64,000 bases of DNA from Steinernema hermaphroditum (Eukaryota > Nematoda > Chromadorea > Rhabditida > Steinernematidae): the NCBI GenBank assembly GCA_030435675.1, contig CM059621.1, forward strand, positions 3,658,001-3,722,000. Reading direction: 5' to 3'. This document shows, piece after piece, positions 21,588 through 35,048 of this stretch (the first letter of the stretch is position 1; each line of letters starts with the position of its first letter). Below the pieces are notes generated by a model that did not search any database, was not told the DNA's origin, and worked only from the letters and a program-made list of their open reading frames with translations. Both the position numbers and the translations under genes were made by a program.

Positions 21588-24500
21588 TTATGTTGCAATT
21601 TGCTTAAGGACGGTGTCAATTACATGTCCATCGTCTCTTGCTTTTGTTTTTGTTTTTCAGGACATTCGAAGTGCCTCCGGGATACAGCCTAAACGTTTAC
21701 TAGACCGTTATTTCTTAGTTTCCTGTTTTTCACTAGTTCTCTGTTTATTGATCTTTTCAGTCGCTGATTAGCGACAATGGCAGACAAAATCACGTATTAT
21801 AAAAATGCATCGTACGCAAGACTTGGTCTTTGATTTGCGTGTTTCGTTTTCGCCTTCCACAACTTTACTTTATATGTCGATGTGACTTTACTTTATTGCT
21901 CATTTGCCGACCGTCTGACACATTGCAGATGTAGGGTAACATCTTCATGTGACAGGGCTTCCTTTTTATCGTAAACAAGCATTTGACTTATTACAACCTA
22001 GCAAAAGCTAGCAATTCTAGGCACTATCTTTAGGTTCGATCGGAAGATGTTGATGTTGGCACAACACTAGCTCCGAGACTTGAAACCATAACGCCAGTGC
22101 AGTGAAGAGGAAGCTCCTACATAAGGCGTGACGACAGGAACATCCCAGATATTTGATTGGCGCTTATGTATGATTTTGTGTAAAGGTGATAGTGCACAAG
22201 AAAATTCAAAATTCATGTTCGATCAGAGCGAGAGTAAGCAAAATCAGAAGTCAGCTTCCTGTTTTCACTTCCTAGAATTAGCTTTTTATCTAATATAAAC
22301 ATGAACTACTTAGCGACTCCATCGAGGCCCTTAGGATTCGTCATTTTTGTAGTTTATGTTTTTAACTTTTTACCAGGACGGTTATTGTTCGTGAACTTGA
22401 GTGCGTCCGAAAGCAATGGCATAAAATATTTTTGTAAATCGACTACAAAGCATTGATTCACCGTAGTATTACAGTTCACGTGAGCGGATGCGTCGTGTTC
22501 TCCGTCGCGTTATTTGAAAAACAGTGCTGATAACGCAGATCGACGTTTTTGCTGCCAAACCAAAAACATCGGTTACGGTACCGTTGAGAGTTGTTGATAC
22601 ACAATATGCAGGTGCAACGCTGTCCGTTCTTTTACGTTAAGGTCTACGTCCATCTCTATCAGTTTTCAGTATTATTTCTTGGTTGGCGATCATTTCGCCG
22701 TGCAGCACACCTGTTGTTGTGGCCCACTAGTGGTCTACTGCATCGTTGGACTCAAAATCTTTTCCATCAATATCGTTTCTGATATATTGGAACAAGTGCT
22801 CGTTTGGTCTGGACTACATGGCGGATGCGCACAATTTACTGTGGGTGAGTCTTGAAATATGTGGCCGACGTTATCGTTATGTACGATGACTTGTTACATG
22901 TTTGGCCTTGTTCCACACGAAGCAGTAGCGACTTTTAAATGTTATTTTGACAGCCCCACAAAATCGCCATTCGGGCAAAATCGCGACTGCAAAAATCGCC
23001 GCTAAAATCGAGAGTTCCTTGAGTTAGAGAAGTGTTGATGAACAGCAGTGACAGTTCGCTGTATTTTACTTTTATTTAATTTACTACAAGGCATGACACG
23101 CTTTAAAGATTTCCCAGAAGCCACTTACAACCATTTCTGTAACAAGTTGACAGATATGACTCACCCTCTGTCGACTATCGCTTAGTGGAGCACGAAGATC
23201 GTCTCTTGAAAATTGGACTGGAGGGCAAACGCGATTGAAGATCGGATACTTTTCTGGCCCGCGTTGAGACTGTGAAGAATCGACGCTCCATGTTTCGACT
23301 TGAAATCTAATGTGAAAACTTGAAACTTTGAGATGACTGACGTTCAATCAATTCGCGTGCTGCCGGCTGTCTACTTTGGGGAGTTGCAGATGATCGACAC
23401 CACTAAGATGGGGCTGTTCACCACGTCTTGGCTCGTGTTCTAATTTAGCTGAACGAACCATAATACCAGCCCCTTGGAACAGCTGCGCTTCTATTTCATT
23501 ACTGTCTATTTTTATACTTCCTTATTTTTCACAATAATCCGCTTAATTGGCCTTTCGCCTCAGGTAAATGCGTCAACATCCGCGGACATTGACCCTAGTG
23601 TGTAGGAAACACAGAACCCATAACATCTTACGTTTTTTCACTACGGTATATATGTAGTCGACAATTAAAGAAATGGATCAAACTTTACCGTGGTCTATCG
23701 TAAGATAAGATACAGTATGTAGCTGCTTGTGTTTTTTTTTAGAGGAAAACGGTAAACTTTTTATATGAATTTATTTGGTGGATCGGATTGCGCCGGGCAA
23801 AGCGTCATATAAAGCAACCATGGAAATATGCATTACACCGTAGTCACTGTTTCTCATTTGCCTTTAGTGACAGAGGTCACTTCTGTGGAGAAGACATCGG
23901 TCCCATTAGTTTGCGCTTGTGTTGAAGCAGCGAACAGGCTGAATCTATGTCACAAAACTGCAAAGCGCAGCGCAACTCCGACACTAGTTCGGCTGGTGGT
24001 TCACACCTCGCAAATGCACCGTCTCTGGTAGATTAAGTGGGCAGCTGTTGCGTAAGTCCGTGCGCAATGTTCAGTCATCGTCCATCACAGAATTGACACA
24101 ATAGGAAACCACTACATCGCTTCGCATTTTGCAATCTCGGGGTGCCAGCTTATGGACGTCGAAACTGCTCTAAAATTAGGAAGAATACGAAGAGCGGCAA
24201 ATCATAACGTAAGGCAAGAATTAACTGACCTCAACAACTCGCCAATCGATTTTATCAACGTCGCTTAAATGTGAGGTATTCAGGCTATGCGAAATTTATC
24301 TTGGTCCAACCCACTATTTATCGCTATTGGGACCTATGTTACGGCAAAATCTATATTAATTATTTCAGAATTAATGCAGCAAAACAGGAACTTTCGTGTA
24401 CATGCGTAAAGTCCGACGTCGTTCCTGGGATGTATAAAATTTTCGATTATTTACAGAAGAAGCTGATTTCTACTAAGGACGATTTCATCACTTTACGTTT

Positions 24501-24760
24501 AGTATACGTCATTTACACTGTATGTCTGCAAACACTGTACGAGAAAACATGGAGTTTACGCGAGTTCATTTGTCGTATGTAAGGCTTACGCCTTGCGAGA
24601 CGTCATATATATGCACAATTTGTTTGTTCACCGTTTCGAGATATGATCGATCTTCGGTGTGATAGAACGTTTGCTGCGCCCTGCATACGCTGTCCAATTT
24701 GGAAATGTCAAATGAAGCAGAGTTGTCAAAATGAGCCGGAGCCGGCTCGCCCCGGATTGA

Positions 24761-24992
24761 TGCAATCGGAGCTGACTCCAAGCCGAACCTGAGCCAGGGC
24801 CGGGCACAATATACTAGGGAAAATTCCGACCGGTCGCGGGGAGCGGTAACAGACGACGAGAAAAAATCGGATACCCTTTGCCTCGCAGCTGCATGCCTAT
24901 TGTCTCTCGTCGTCTGCGCCCTTTGTACCGATCCTCGCGAACGGTCGGAATTGTCCCTAGTATATATTGGGCCGGCTCCGGCTCCGATTGCA
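24761..24992. mobile_element. Foldback repeat, about 230 bp
   Basis: The left end reads TGCAATCGGAGC inward, and the right end is its complement. Further in, the left side carries CAATATACTAGGGAAAATTC and the right side TATACTAGGGACAATTCCGA in inverted orientation, then ACAGACGACGAG against CAGACGACGAGAG. A related but diverged stretch is at 30650-30790 (TCGGATACCCT, GAACGGTCG, GGGCCGGGC). No clear target duplication. Confidence 0.6.
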
Positions 24993-26856
24993 AAAACAAC
25001 CCGGGTCGGCATCTCTGTATTAAAGGTGTTGCGCAATGAGTTTTTATCGTTATACCAGCCGTATTCTCTTATTTTACCACTGAAATCAAGGTTACGCTCC
25101 GCTCACAGAGGTCGATAACGTACTGAACGCTATTTGGAGTTGGGCTTGAAAATCATTTGACGTTTTAGGCCTTGTTTTTATTGTCCAAGAAATCGAGGGC
25201 ATCCCCGGATGGTTAACTGTTTTCTCTGTCCCTACTATTCATGATCTCCGTCTCCAACAGGTGCAGGGTTTAAAAATCTGAATGGTCAGACTATGACAGT
25301 GTTTCTTTCCGGCTTCCAGTATCCGCCTCAGTCAGTACATGCTTTATTTTTACACGAACCACAAAGCATTTCTAAACAGAGACATCGTTTCTTTTTTTAA
25401 CGATGGATGACAATACTCATCTTCTGGCTTATTTTATTATTGATAACGAGTGATTGGATGCAACGGGAGCCAATGTGTACATTTGATTGCTGTAGATCTT
25501 GGGTCTGAACGAAAATCGTTCGGTCACAAATACGGTTTTAAACCGAAGCGAGGAAAACGTCATTCGAGAGCTCACCGGATTGATTTTGGCCATACAGGCT
25601 GCTCTTGTTTATACTACGAGGTGCCCTTCGACTGCTTAGCCTTTCCGTTTTTGTAAAGATTGTCGTAGACAGGCATAGTACCTTGTCCACTTCCTCTTGT
25701 TTTTAGGTGACCCAGTTTTGAATGCGCAGAACGGCTATCAATAGAAGAATGGTAAATGACGTATAATCCTCAAACCAAAAGTTCACCAGACAAAAACTGA
25801 TAAAAAGAAGACATCGGCTGCGCCAAGTGCAGCAGATTAAAAGGACAAATGCACTTTCTTTCTGGTGACTTCAAAGTACCAGTTGCTGCTAAAAAGGCGC
25901 AGTTTTAAACGTGAATCTTGATAAAACAAACACTTTTGCATCGAAACAAATGACTGCGTACTTCGGACGCCTATATAAACTGCTGAATAGTCGGTGTTTG
26001 ACGGGTCACCTTGCTCCACATTCCATTAGGTTCCTCGAGCATTCTTTGTTATAGTCCTGATGCCTCAGGTCGTGACGACAATCTCTGGTCAACAGAACTG
26101 AATTGTAGACGGCGGCTATTTGTTTGCTTCAGGAAATAGTAACTACATTTCACATAAACGCCACAGATACACGAAATATCGTAATACAATTTTTTTCGGT
26201 TTATGCTCTTTGATTTATCGCCGTTGAACACTAAATTAATTTCCCTCCACATCCCCCTGAACTCCATGAGCTGGTGTCATCAAAGATCGGAACGGCGACA
26301 GACGTCAATGCTGTAGTCTGTGTTCATTACCACTTCCGTAACTGTTTGCTTTGACAGCAAGTCAGCAGTCTAGTCATCGGCGTTTTATCAGTAAACAGCA
26401 CCGAGACGTCACCGTCTCAAGGAGCAGGATGCTCATGTGCATTTCATTGGCTGGGCTAACAAACGATGGCCATAGTCATATTTAAGTTTGAGTTTGAGTT
26501 TATCTCCTCATATCAAAGGCTTGCGCGGGTCCAGACGTCTCATATATGCACAAGAAAGCACGAATCACACCGCTGGCGTCGATCATCTTCTGGATTCGAC
26601 TGGAGACGGTATCTGAGAAGAGCGATTCGTCGGTGGAGCACAGCGGATTCCGTCGGTCTGATCTGACTCCAATGACCTGCGAAAACCTTTTTTTAAAAAA
26701 ACCCAAAACGATTTTTGATTTTCATCAATTGTCCAGCCGTGTAATCCTAGGACAAAATGGGTTAGTGCTTTCGTACGTGTGATTGATTATGTCCCCTGAG
26801 TGTACGCTCCGAAATAAAAACAGCAAATTCCAAGAAGATTAAAAATTCATTTTAAA

Positions 26857-26900
26857 AATGCGCCATTTTCACCTTTCCAACCTAATATTCCAACCTAATT
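26857..26900 (-). mobile_element. Fragment of a mariner-like element end
   Basis: GCGCCATTTTCACC followed by TTCCAACCTAAT matches the right terminal repeat of the element at 45128-45994 (CCCATTTTCACTGCTCCAAC then CTAA). The CCAACCTAAT word is then duplicated nearby. Nothing else of the element remains. Confidence 0.5.
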
Positions 26901-28242
26901 TTTAATATTATATTTGTTTCATGGAAGGCGAAATGCTTTTGATTCGTGAAATAAAGTCGTGGTCTGTTTATGCCTCTATAACCATCAAAGATTGTAGACA
27001 TTCTATTTTCGAAATCTGTTTACGAGACTATGGCAACAAATGCGACAACGACCACAGATTGGCTTTGCGCGCCTATGCTTGGTTTGTAATTCCGACGGAA
27101 ATAATAACACGTAGGCTTAAATGTCGACCAAAGCACACATCAACACCCAAAGAGACCATAGAATTTATATTTTTATCATCTACACACGACGGCAGAATTT
27201 ACATAAATATAGATTCCGTTATAGGAACTCATCTTCATATATGCATATTGGCCTCTGTCCGGTAGTTAGCAAATGGTTTATTAGCAAAGCGGTTATTCAT
27301 TTTACCGTGTACTGAAGCAAGCTCATAACGATTCTATGCGGAATTTGCAGTTTTCATTAGCACATGCTAAGAGGTTGTAGAGCAGATCGAATGATTTTCG
27401 AAGACAACGTTAAAGGATCCAAAATCGCACATAATGACCCAGACAGACGTTTCGAAATTCACATATTTTTGTATTTTTAGGCGCAGTTGTCTTGTTGTGT
27501 TCCTACTGTCTACATTATTCTATGAGAGCGCAAATCCATAAACAATAGAACAAAGGAAAAGCAACGTAGTTTACAAAAGTGACCGATAGTTGCTGCGAAT
27601 GTTCCCAGTATATCAGTGTTCCTACCATTTGCAACTGGTAATCGAAATGGGAGCCAAAACCCTGGCTCTCTTGTGCACATTTGCATGAAATATGCATTCA
27701 GTGGGTATGTGTTTAGGGGAGTAAAAAGTCACCGAAATCGTGGGCGACTGTACGAGCCCAACAAGTTTGAACAAGTAAAAGAATGGCCTTTCAGCAGACG
27801 TAAACATATAGTGATTACATCACTTGCGTACTGTGGGGGTCGCCTGATAGTTGATCGCTCGTAATGTACCTCATATTAATCTATAGAATGAGTTTGGTCT
27901 CTTGGCGTCGGACGTCTTAGACGTTGCGTTGCAAACCAAAGCGGGTTCTATTTTAAAAGTCAGACATGATGCACGTTGGAAAACAGGAAGGGATATGAGA
28001 AAACATCCGTTTTCGAATAATGTAACCGACCGTTGGCATCACTATCCATCACACCATGCTTCGGTGACGAATCTCAAAATGAATGGCAGAATCATGCTCG
28101 ATGAGTTAGCTCTTTTAATAACTTTTTCCAGTGTAAAATGTAGCTTCGGATCCATTCCAAACCAGCACGAGCCGCTTACTACGAGTAATCGTTTTATATA
28201 CTAAATAGAATTGCAACCGGTGCGACCAGAGAATCTTGTCGC

Positions 28243-28480
28243 TTTGACTTCACGACTTCACGACTTTGTTTCGCGAATCAAAGGCATTACGCTTTGCGCG
28301 ACACCGAATAATAGACAAACAGAGGATGTCTCGTTATAGCCGGCTTCATTCCTGACGTGGTGGTGATGTCGAACCCGTCGTAGACGGCGCACTTCACGGG
28401 GCATCTGTGAATCGGCAAATCTCCGGATGCGGCAAGTAACATAGTTTGCGGCACAGTGTACGCTTCTGAGCTTGCATCTG
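28243..28480 (-). repeat. Dispersed repeat R1, copy 2
   Basis: This is an inverted copy of 5722-5960, sharing the GACTTCACGACTTTGTTTCG end and the blocks around GACACCGAATAATAGACAAA and CACTTCACGGGGCATCTG. It lies directly beside an R2 copy. Minus-strand frames over it are not supported as genes. Confidence 0.6.
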
Positions 28481-28552
28481 ATAGTCCGTAGTCCGGAAGT
28501 TGCGTCTACGCTGGTCCTCAGAGCGTCGGCGACCTCGGAATGACATCTCACG

Positions 28553-28650
28553 CGGCATTGGGCGTCGGATTCCTAGCGTCGGACATCTTGTTGTCAGCGG
28601 TGGTGTGACTACGGCTTTCGGGTGTCCCAATTCCCTCTGGAAGCTCTATC
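28553..28650 (+). repeat. Dispersed repeat R2, copy 1
   Basis: It shares a run from GTCGGACATCTTGTTGTCAG through GGCTTTCGGGTGTCCCAATT with the copy at 46985-47165. More diverged copies lie inverted at 43640-43750 and 54585-54765. Confidence 0.6.
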
Positions 28651-30081
28651 CCCAGTACTTGAAGCCATTTGGGAGTAAGCTGTTCCAGTCGGCTCAGATT
28701 GGCTAGTGAATGAAAAGGAAGTGAACACCCAAACAAAAAGGTTTGCGTTAAGCACGAAATGTATCAAACTGTAAATTACCACTAATTGGAGTGGAGAAAC
28801 CATGTTTATCTATACTCATCTGCGTAAACGTTATGAGCAAAATCCCATATTTATCCATTTCCGTGATTTGTCGGATATTCGGCATCGGTAGCAGTGCAAA
28901 CCGCTCATCTGGCATGACTTATATCTAAGATGTCAACCAGGAACACTATCATTCTGTGTATTTTGTTTATCCTTTACATCACTAGATTGTTCCGGATGTG
29001 AACAGAGATGGATTACCACACGCAATCATACATGTAAAGAATAAGCACGAATATCGGAAGTTAAATTTGCTTCGCCAGTGTGCATAAAGTAGATAAATAA
29101 TTCGTTGTCAAATATCGAAGAACCGACTGATCCAACCGGTCGGAGCCAGCCGTCCAATTTCCGTTACGTGTGGTATTTCATCTCTAGGTGTGAATATTTT
29201 TATATTTTGGGAGCCTATACTGGGAGAGATGCATAGAATGCTACTGTATTAATCAGTTTTATGAAGGCCAATCCCTTGATCGCGGACGCTCTGTATAATC
29301 TAGCTGATTACTCGTCGCACCGAACGCTTGCGTCTTACAATCAGTTTATGGTCAGATACGTGTCTCACGAGTAACACACAGACATTTGTGTTTTCGTGTA
29401 GTGATTTCTTTGATTTCCCCAGTCATCTTAAAAACACGTCGCTTTTTACGCAATGTGCCCTCACAATCTATACCAAAGCAAAGTGCAATTCGTCTGCCGG
29501 TTAAAGTTGTTTTTTCCACGCTGCTGTCACTCTCATACGGCCGTGACATTTAGCTACTTTATATTCTGTTAACCTTTGCGAAATGTTAGATCATCCCAGA
29601 ACGAGCATATGCAGTACACAAAACTCGCTTCTTGTTTTTGGCATTTCACGCCATTTTCGTGCTCTTTGCCCTTTAGGCCAACGGTACACAACGATGATTC
29701 GGCGATGTTTTGTAAGGTCTCCTCCGCATCATGTCATGCATAATTAAATTCCACCCTCACAGCCGTCTCGAAAACAGCTGTCGATGACATGTGCGCTTAC
29801 GTAGTACGGTGACACAGTCAAAATACCAAAATAGAACGATAAACGGCGACGAGGGTCAGCTAAGCAAACAAACCGCTGAACAGCATTTTTTCTAATTGCA
29901 CGTCACTATTGATGGACGGCGACCGCGCCCTTGAAACAGCGGTGTGCTGCGCGTTCCGTTATCGGTCAACTGATTTTCTCGCAATGGCGTCCGACGAGTC
30001 CGTGATATCTGAGTTGTGATCTCCGTTTTTTGAATGTTCTCCTATTACCGAGAGGCAGACTTCAATCGTTAGTTTGAACCG

Positions 30082-30255
30082 ATGGCGAAATGGTATGAAT
30101 TTCGGGAGAGGTACCATTATTTTAAATATTCAATGGCGCTGTTATATGCAGTCATATTTATAGAGCTTCCTGTTGTGATCATTATCAGTATTACTATTAT
30201 TTTACTTGGTTACCCGTACCACGGTGGGCTAGCATTATTGAACGCACTGTACTAG
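30082..30255 (+). CDS. Candidate 57-residue membrane microprotein
   Basis: ATG at 30082 to TAG at 30253-30255 encodes 57 residues: an aromatic, charged N-terminus (MAKWYEFRERYHYFKYS), one strong hydrophobic helix (about residues 20-42, including IELPVVIIISITIILL) and a short tail GYPYHGGLALLNALY. The order of basic/aromatic stretch, then membrane helix, is that of small membrane proteins. An open frame of this length is expected by chance, and no splice acceptor, polyadenylation signal or homologue was recognised, so the case rests on composition alone. It might also be an exon remnant of a receptor gene. Confidence 0.25.
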   Translation: MAKWYEFRERYHYFKYSMALLYAVIFIELPVVIIISITIILLGYPYHGGLALLNALY

Positions 30256-30649
30256 ATGACTGATGCGCTTAATATCGTTGATAGTATGTTTCTCATGCTA
30301 ATCGCTCTGCAAAATTGTTCGATTTGAATGGAATTCGCCCCGGTATTGTAAATGTTCATTGACCAAAATATGACCAATACGCTTACAACGATAGGTGTCA
30401 TTGAATTGAAACATGTGCGCCGTCATCTCATTCATATGCTTCCTGTTTTTCACCGTAGTTGGTATACGAAAACGAATCCAGTAACATCCAGTAACCAATT
30501 TCACTTTAACGAAGTGGGCGAATGGTGATTGAAGAAGTGAAGTGGTGGAATCGTCGCGCAGAGTTTTTATCACAAACCACGCATCCATCTACGCTAAAGA
30601 AACATTTGTTTTTTTTTTTTGTGCCAGGAGCAGAGGTGCCGAAACTAAG

Positions 30650-30790
30650 TCGGATACCCTCTACCCAATCGATACTGTGTCGTTCATCGTATGCGATCTG
30701 TTTGCACCTCTTCTGGTGAACGGTCGCAATTGTTTTTTATATATTTTCGGGCCGGGCCCACTCGAGTGGCTCCGGCTGAGTTGGCATTTC
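30650..30790. repeat. Diverged relative of the 24761-24992 foldback
   Basis: It shares TCGGATACCCT, GAACGGTCG(C/G)AATTG, a TATATAT tract and GGGCCGGGC in the same order as the foldback repeat, with loss of most of the left arm. It is recognisable only as a relic. Confidence 0.45.
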
Positions 30791-33700
30791 CGATCAGAAG
30801 ATGAGGACACATAGTTCCCATATTCGTGGACATCGACCAACAAAAGCCAGCACTAATATCCACATTTATCGTGGGTGAATTATGTTAGTCACATTTCAAG
30901 AAACAGACAGAGGTTCTTTATTTAATCATTGTTAATATGTGCCCCATTTTTCCATCATCTAATTGAAATTGTTCATGTTTTTCAGCGCTGTAGGTCCCCG
31001 CAAATACCACTCCCTAAACGGAAATCGAGTTTCGTGCGTGGCCTCAAGGAAACAAATGATGACGCACGTCCCATAGAGTAGTAGAATAGACTAAATTTGG
31101 CCAATGCGGTCATGCCCAATTGACGAGATTAAATTTATTTCAACTTTGTCTGTCTACGTAGGCGAAAAAACAGCCAAAAATAGTAATTTTACGATGCCCT
31201 TTTCGGTCACCTACACACACCGCTTATTTTTGGCCTTTTTCCAATCAAAACATTATAAAATCTTTTACGCCTTAGATCATTGACGTCCGCATTGGTAGTA
31301 AATAGACATTGTAAGTACTTTTAGGCTTCCGGTATAACAGATATGACCTTAGCGACCACAAAGTAGAAAACATGACCCCCCACTCACTCCAACATCGACA
31401 AAAAACCCTTGCCTTTGACAAAACCCCTTATTTTCGATAAATTGAAAAGCTCTTATCGTCCGCTAATGACAGACGGTGCTTTCTGACTTGTGGATTTTGA
31501 TTCCTTGGTTTAGTGTTTTAGAGCAAGCCGACTTCTAAGAAATGTTTTCGTCAGCGGAGTGTGTGCAAAATACACTCCTGCAAAATTCCCTTTCTCTAAG
31601 ATCTATTACATGTGAGCGGTTAATGATATTAAGTTGTGTCAAATGCCTAACTGGAAACATATCGAAAAACAACCGTAGGAAAGGACTTCTACAAATTCGA
31701 CTTTATTTTTGGCTGGATCGACGTAACGATTTAAGTTTCTGTTTCCATTCGTGGTAAATAGCAATTATAATGTGTTTGAAAGGACGTTCATGAAAACAGA
31801 GATCTCCTTTCATATTACGGTAGTCGTGTGGACTGTGCCATGTAAATGTGCTGACCTTTAGAAATATATGCGTGATTCGCTGAACTACAACTATGTGTCC
31901 ATAATAGAAGAGCTATAAAACGGACCCAGCTGTGAACAGCCAACAAAAGATAACATTTCATAACGACACTTTCCTTTTCAGAGCATATTTAAAATATACA
32001 ATATGAGTTTCCCTACATCTGCGTTTAACTTTTCGCTCTCTAGGGTACTCTTGTAAGCGAGAATTCTTGTATGTACGAGTACCATTTCTGTTCTTCTGTA
32101 CTGTTTCACTCGCTCCTTCCGAAATCTGCGCAACAAAAGAGCACATCTGAGATGTCAATTGTTGTTAGATGCTGTGCATAGTCGACGAACTCATGCGACT
32201 CTGTATGATGTCATAATCACTTTATTGTTTTGTTCAACTCCGTTCTCCTTGTATGTCCTCGCAAAGTTTGTTTTTGAAGTCCTTGCATCTTGACTTTTAT
32301 TCTACGGTGGACGTTAGTTACTAGCGATACGAACTATTATCTTAAGTATGCCGCTGGCCTCACGCCGCATTTCCATTGCCATATTGATGCCATTTTCCTG
32401 CGCTGTTCAGAGATTTCACGCTCAATGTGGCATCTGAACTTTTCGTTTTTCGGTTTCATTAAGACGAGCTCAATCGAGTGATTCGAGTTCGGTGTCTCGG
32501 CTAATGGCTAGCATTCCTTTTGTGTATCGTAAGCAGCGTTTTAAGTTTTTTTGTCAAATGTTTTTCAAAAATTTCGCAGAGATTCGTTAGCTCAAACAGA
32601 ATCTCGAAAGCCGTGATCGATTCTTGGAAGCGTTCCTTTGTTATTTGCACCAGAATGTCGGAAGCATGTTTCTTACAAAGCAGACATTGTGCCCTTTTCT
32701 TTGAATGTCTTTGAATGTCGGCCCATTTTCTTTGTAGTCACGCTGTATGCAGGAAACAGTCAGACGCTCCCCGGAAGTAAAACAGCAATGTTCCGCAATC
32801 TTCGATCCCCGAACGCAGACGGAATCAAAGAAATCCTGCCTATATCCATCCGTAGGCGACCTTTCTGTTGACGACGTATGCAAAGATGACTACGGTAGAG
32901 ATAATTGTAGCCGGCTGAGGTCGCGAAAAAGCAAGAATTTTCCAGATATGGAAAGAACAAATAGAAGCAATCGAAGGGCATGTGGTGTACGATAGCTGTT
33001 TTCGCTTGCTGTCGCCTATATCTGCTTCTGTTTAACAGAATAGAAGTTTAAATGCCTCGTAAACTTGCGCGTTTGTCGTCAAGGGAATCCAAAAATGGTT
33101 TCCAAAACAAGTTTTATTGAGAAAAGGATGCAGAAGCAATTGGCTCATTTAATCGAACCGTCGGGTGATGTCATCTGTACACGCACCAGATAAATTGAGA
33201 ATGCGAAAGCGAGCTTGCATGTGTGATCAGCCGTTGACTTTTTTCCTTCCGCGATCACGTTAGAATGTCTGAGAAGAAGGACGCAAAGGGGAGAGGCCTA
33301 ATATCATAAACTGTGGTTTTTGTTTGATTTGAAACGAAGGTCATCCTTGCTGGACACTGTATACGATTTTTACACGGCGCTTTTTTGATCAGTATTGCTT
33401 ATTTGTGAGACATTTAAGAACCAGTCGCAAGTCGCACGCCACAAGCCGCTAAAGTTTCCAATTTTGTGATGATATCTAAACATTTGTAAGGTCTAAAAAA
33501 AGGAACTGTCCACATTTTGATCTTTGACGAATGTCTGCAAAATCCTTTACTACGAAATTAACATTTCTACTGTAGTGAGAGAAGTATCGTGTTTGTTTTG
33601 AGATTGTTTTGAACAATTGCACCTTTGCAAGACTATTATAAACACCTAGGGTACAGGAGAACACAACAACGGCGTTATCGTCGACGAAAGGATGTGATTT

Positions 33701-35048
33701 AATTGTTTATACCACATGTCAATAACACGGATTTAGAATGGAAAGAAGGTCACTGTATAGAGCAAACATCACTTTCAAATTCGTTGTCCCTTGATCTTTT
33801 CGCGGCGATTAGCGAATATCCTGATATGCGTCCGTTGTTTTTTGTAGCAGTCAGAAATATTACGGAGCACAAATTCGCTAATCTGTACAAGTGTTTGGTC
33901 ATTGAGATTTGTTTCCCTGTTTTACTCTGTTTAACGGATTTAAGAAAAACATAAGGTCTTCACTTCAGATCGTCAGAAACGAGTTGAGTGAGCCGCCGTT
34001 ATTGGCTTTGAAGCACAGAATGATGGCAAGCTAAGCTAACATCACGCAGCAACCAAAATACCTGAAGAATTAGTGATGAGCCAGATAAGAAGCAGTCTGT
34101 CTTATTGTGTATGACGCTTTGCATGCCGTTGATCCAAAAATGTAAGTCCATGTAAGATATTGGCGGCAAGACCACCACCACTTTTTAAAAGCGAATTCCT
34201 TAGCATCTAATATCTAGTGATCTGTATGGCCGAAGCCTTTAGCTGGTTGCTCTTTATCTGGAGTTGATCACCGCTCGTATTTCTTGTGCTTCCCACTGCA
34301 TTCCATGAATCCCTGCACGACCGTCCATTTTTCAATAGGAAACATGTGCATTCTGTGTTTGTTTCGCACGTATCACGCGGCCGAACTGATCTTTCAGTCT
34401 GCACTCGCCGAGAATTTCCCATTCCATGAGAAATGAATCCGTGCGAACATGTTCTCGGAACTTAATTAATTTTCTGTTTTTTCGCCATCCATTTTTTACA
34501 TCCCCGTCTGCATGGTTTCACATATAAGCGACCATAAGATATTTCACATGACGAATTTTTGAAGCACAGAATGATGACAACCTAAGCTCTAAAGGTTGAA
34601 CGTGAGGAATTGGACGATTCATTGTCTAGTAGACATGATTTCACGGATCTCCTTCTTGAATGACCTTAATGTTGATGTGCTACACAGAAGTACAGAGACA
34701 AAACGAAGACAATGCCGATTGCATTGTATGACAAGTGCACTGATGAAATCAGGAATTACACCTTGATTCTGCTGTGTACTAAAGGTCAGCAAGCTGACTC
34801 TGAGTCATGAAACAAATTTTGTGTCGCATGCCCGAAAATAACATTGGAAACTGAAGAATGTAGACATCTATTATATGCATTATGTTTACATCGATGAATC
34901 TTGATTGTGTATACGTACCTGGTATTTTACGCTCACAACTAGCCGTCTGGAGAACTGCGTTTTCTAAAAAAATGTTTACTAGAACACATAGATGCCAACT
35001 AGGTGAAATCTAGCAATCCGGCATGGAGTCGACTCCATATCCGGCTTA

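Noticed and set aside
24271..24582. A 103-codon plus-strand gene
   Set aside because: No motif or splice support, and the composition resembles other chance frames of the region.
26921..27265. A 114-codon plus-strand gene
   Set aside because: Its start overlaps a tip of repeat R1 and nothing recognisable follows.
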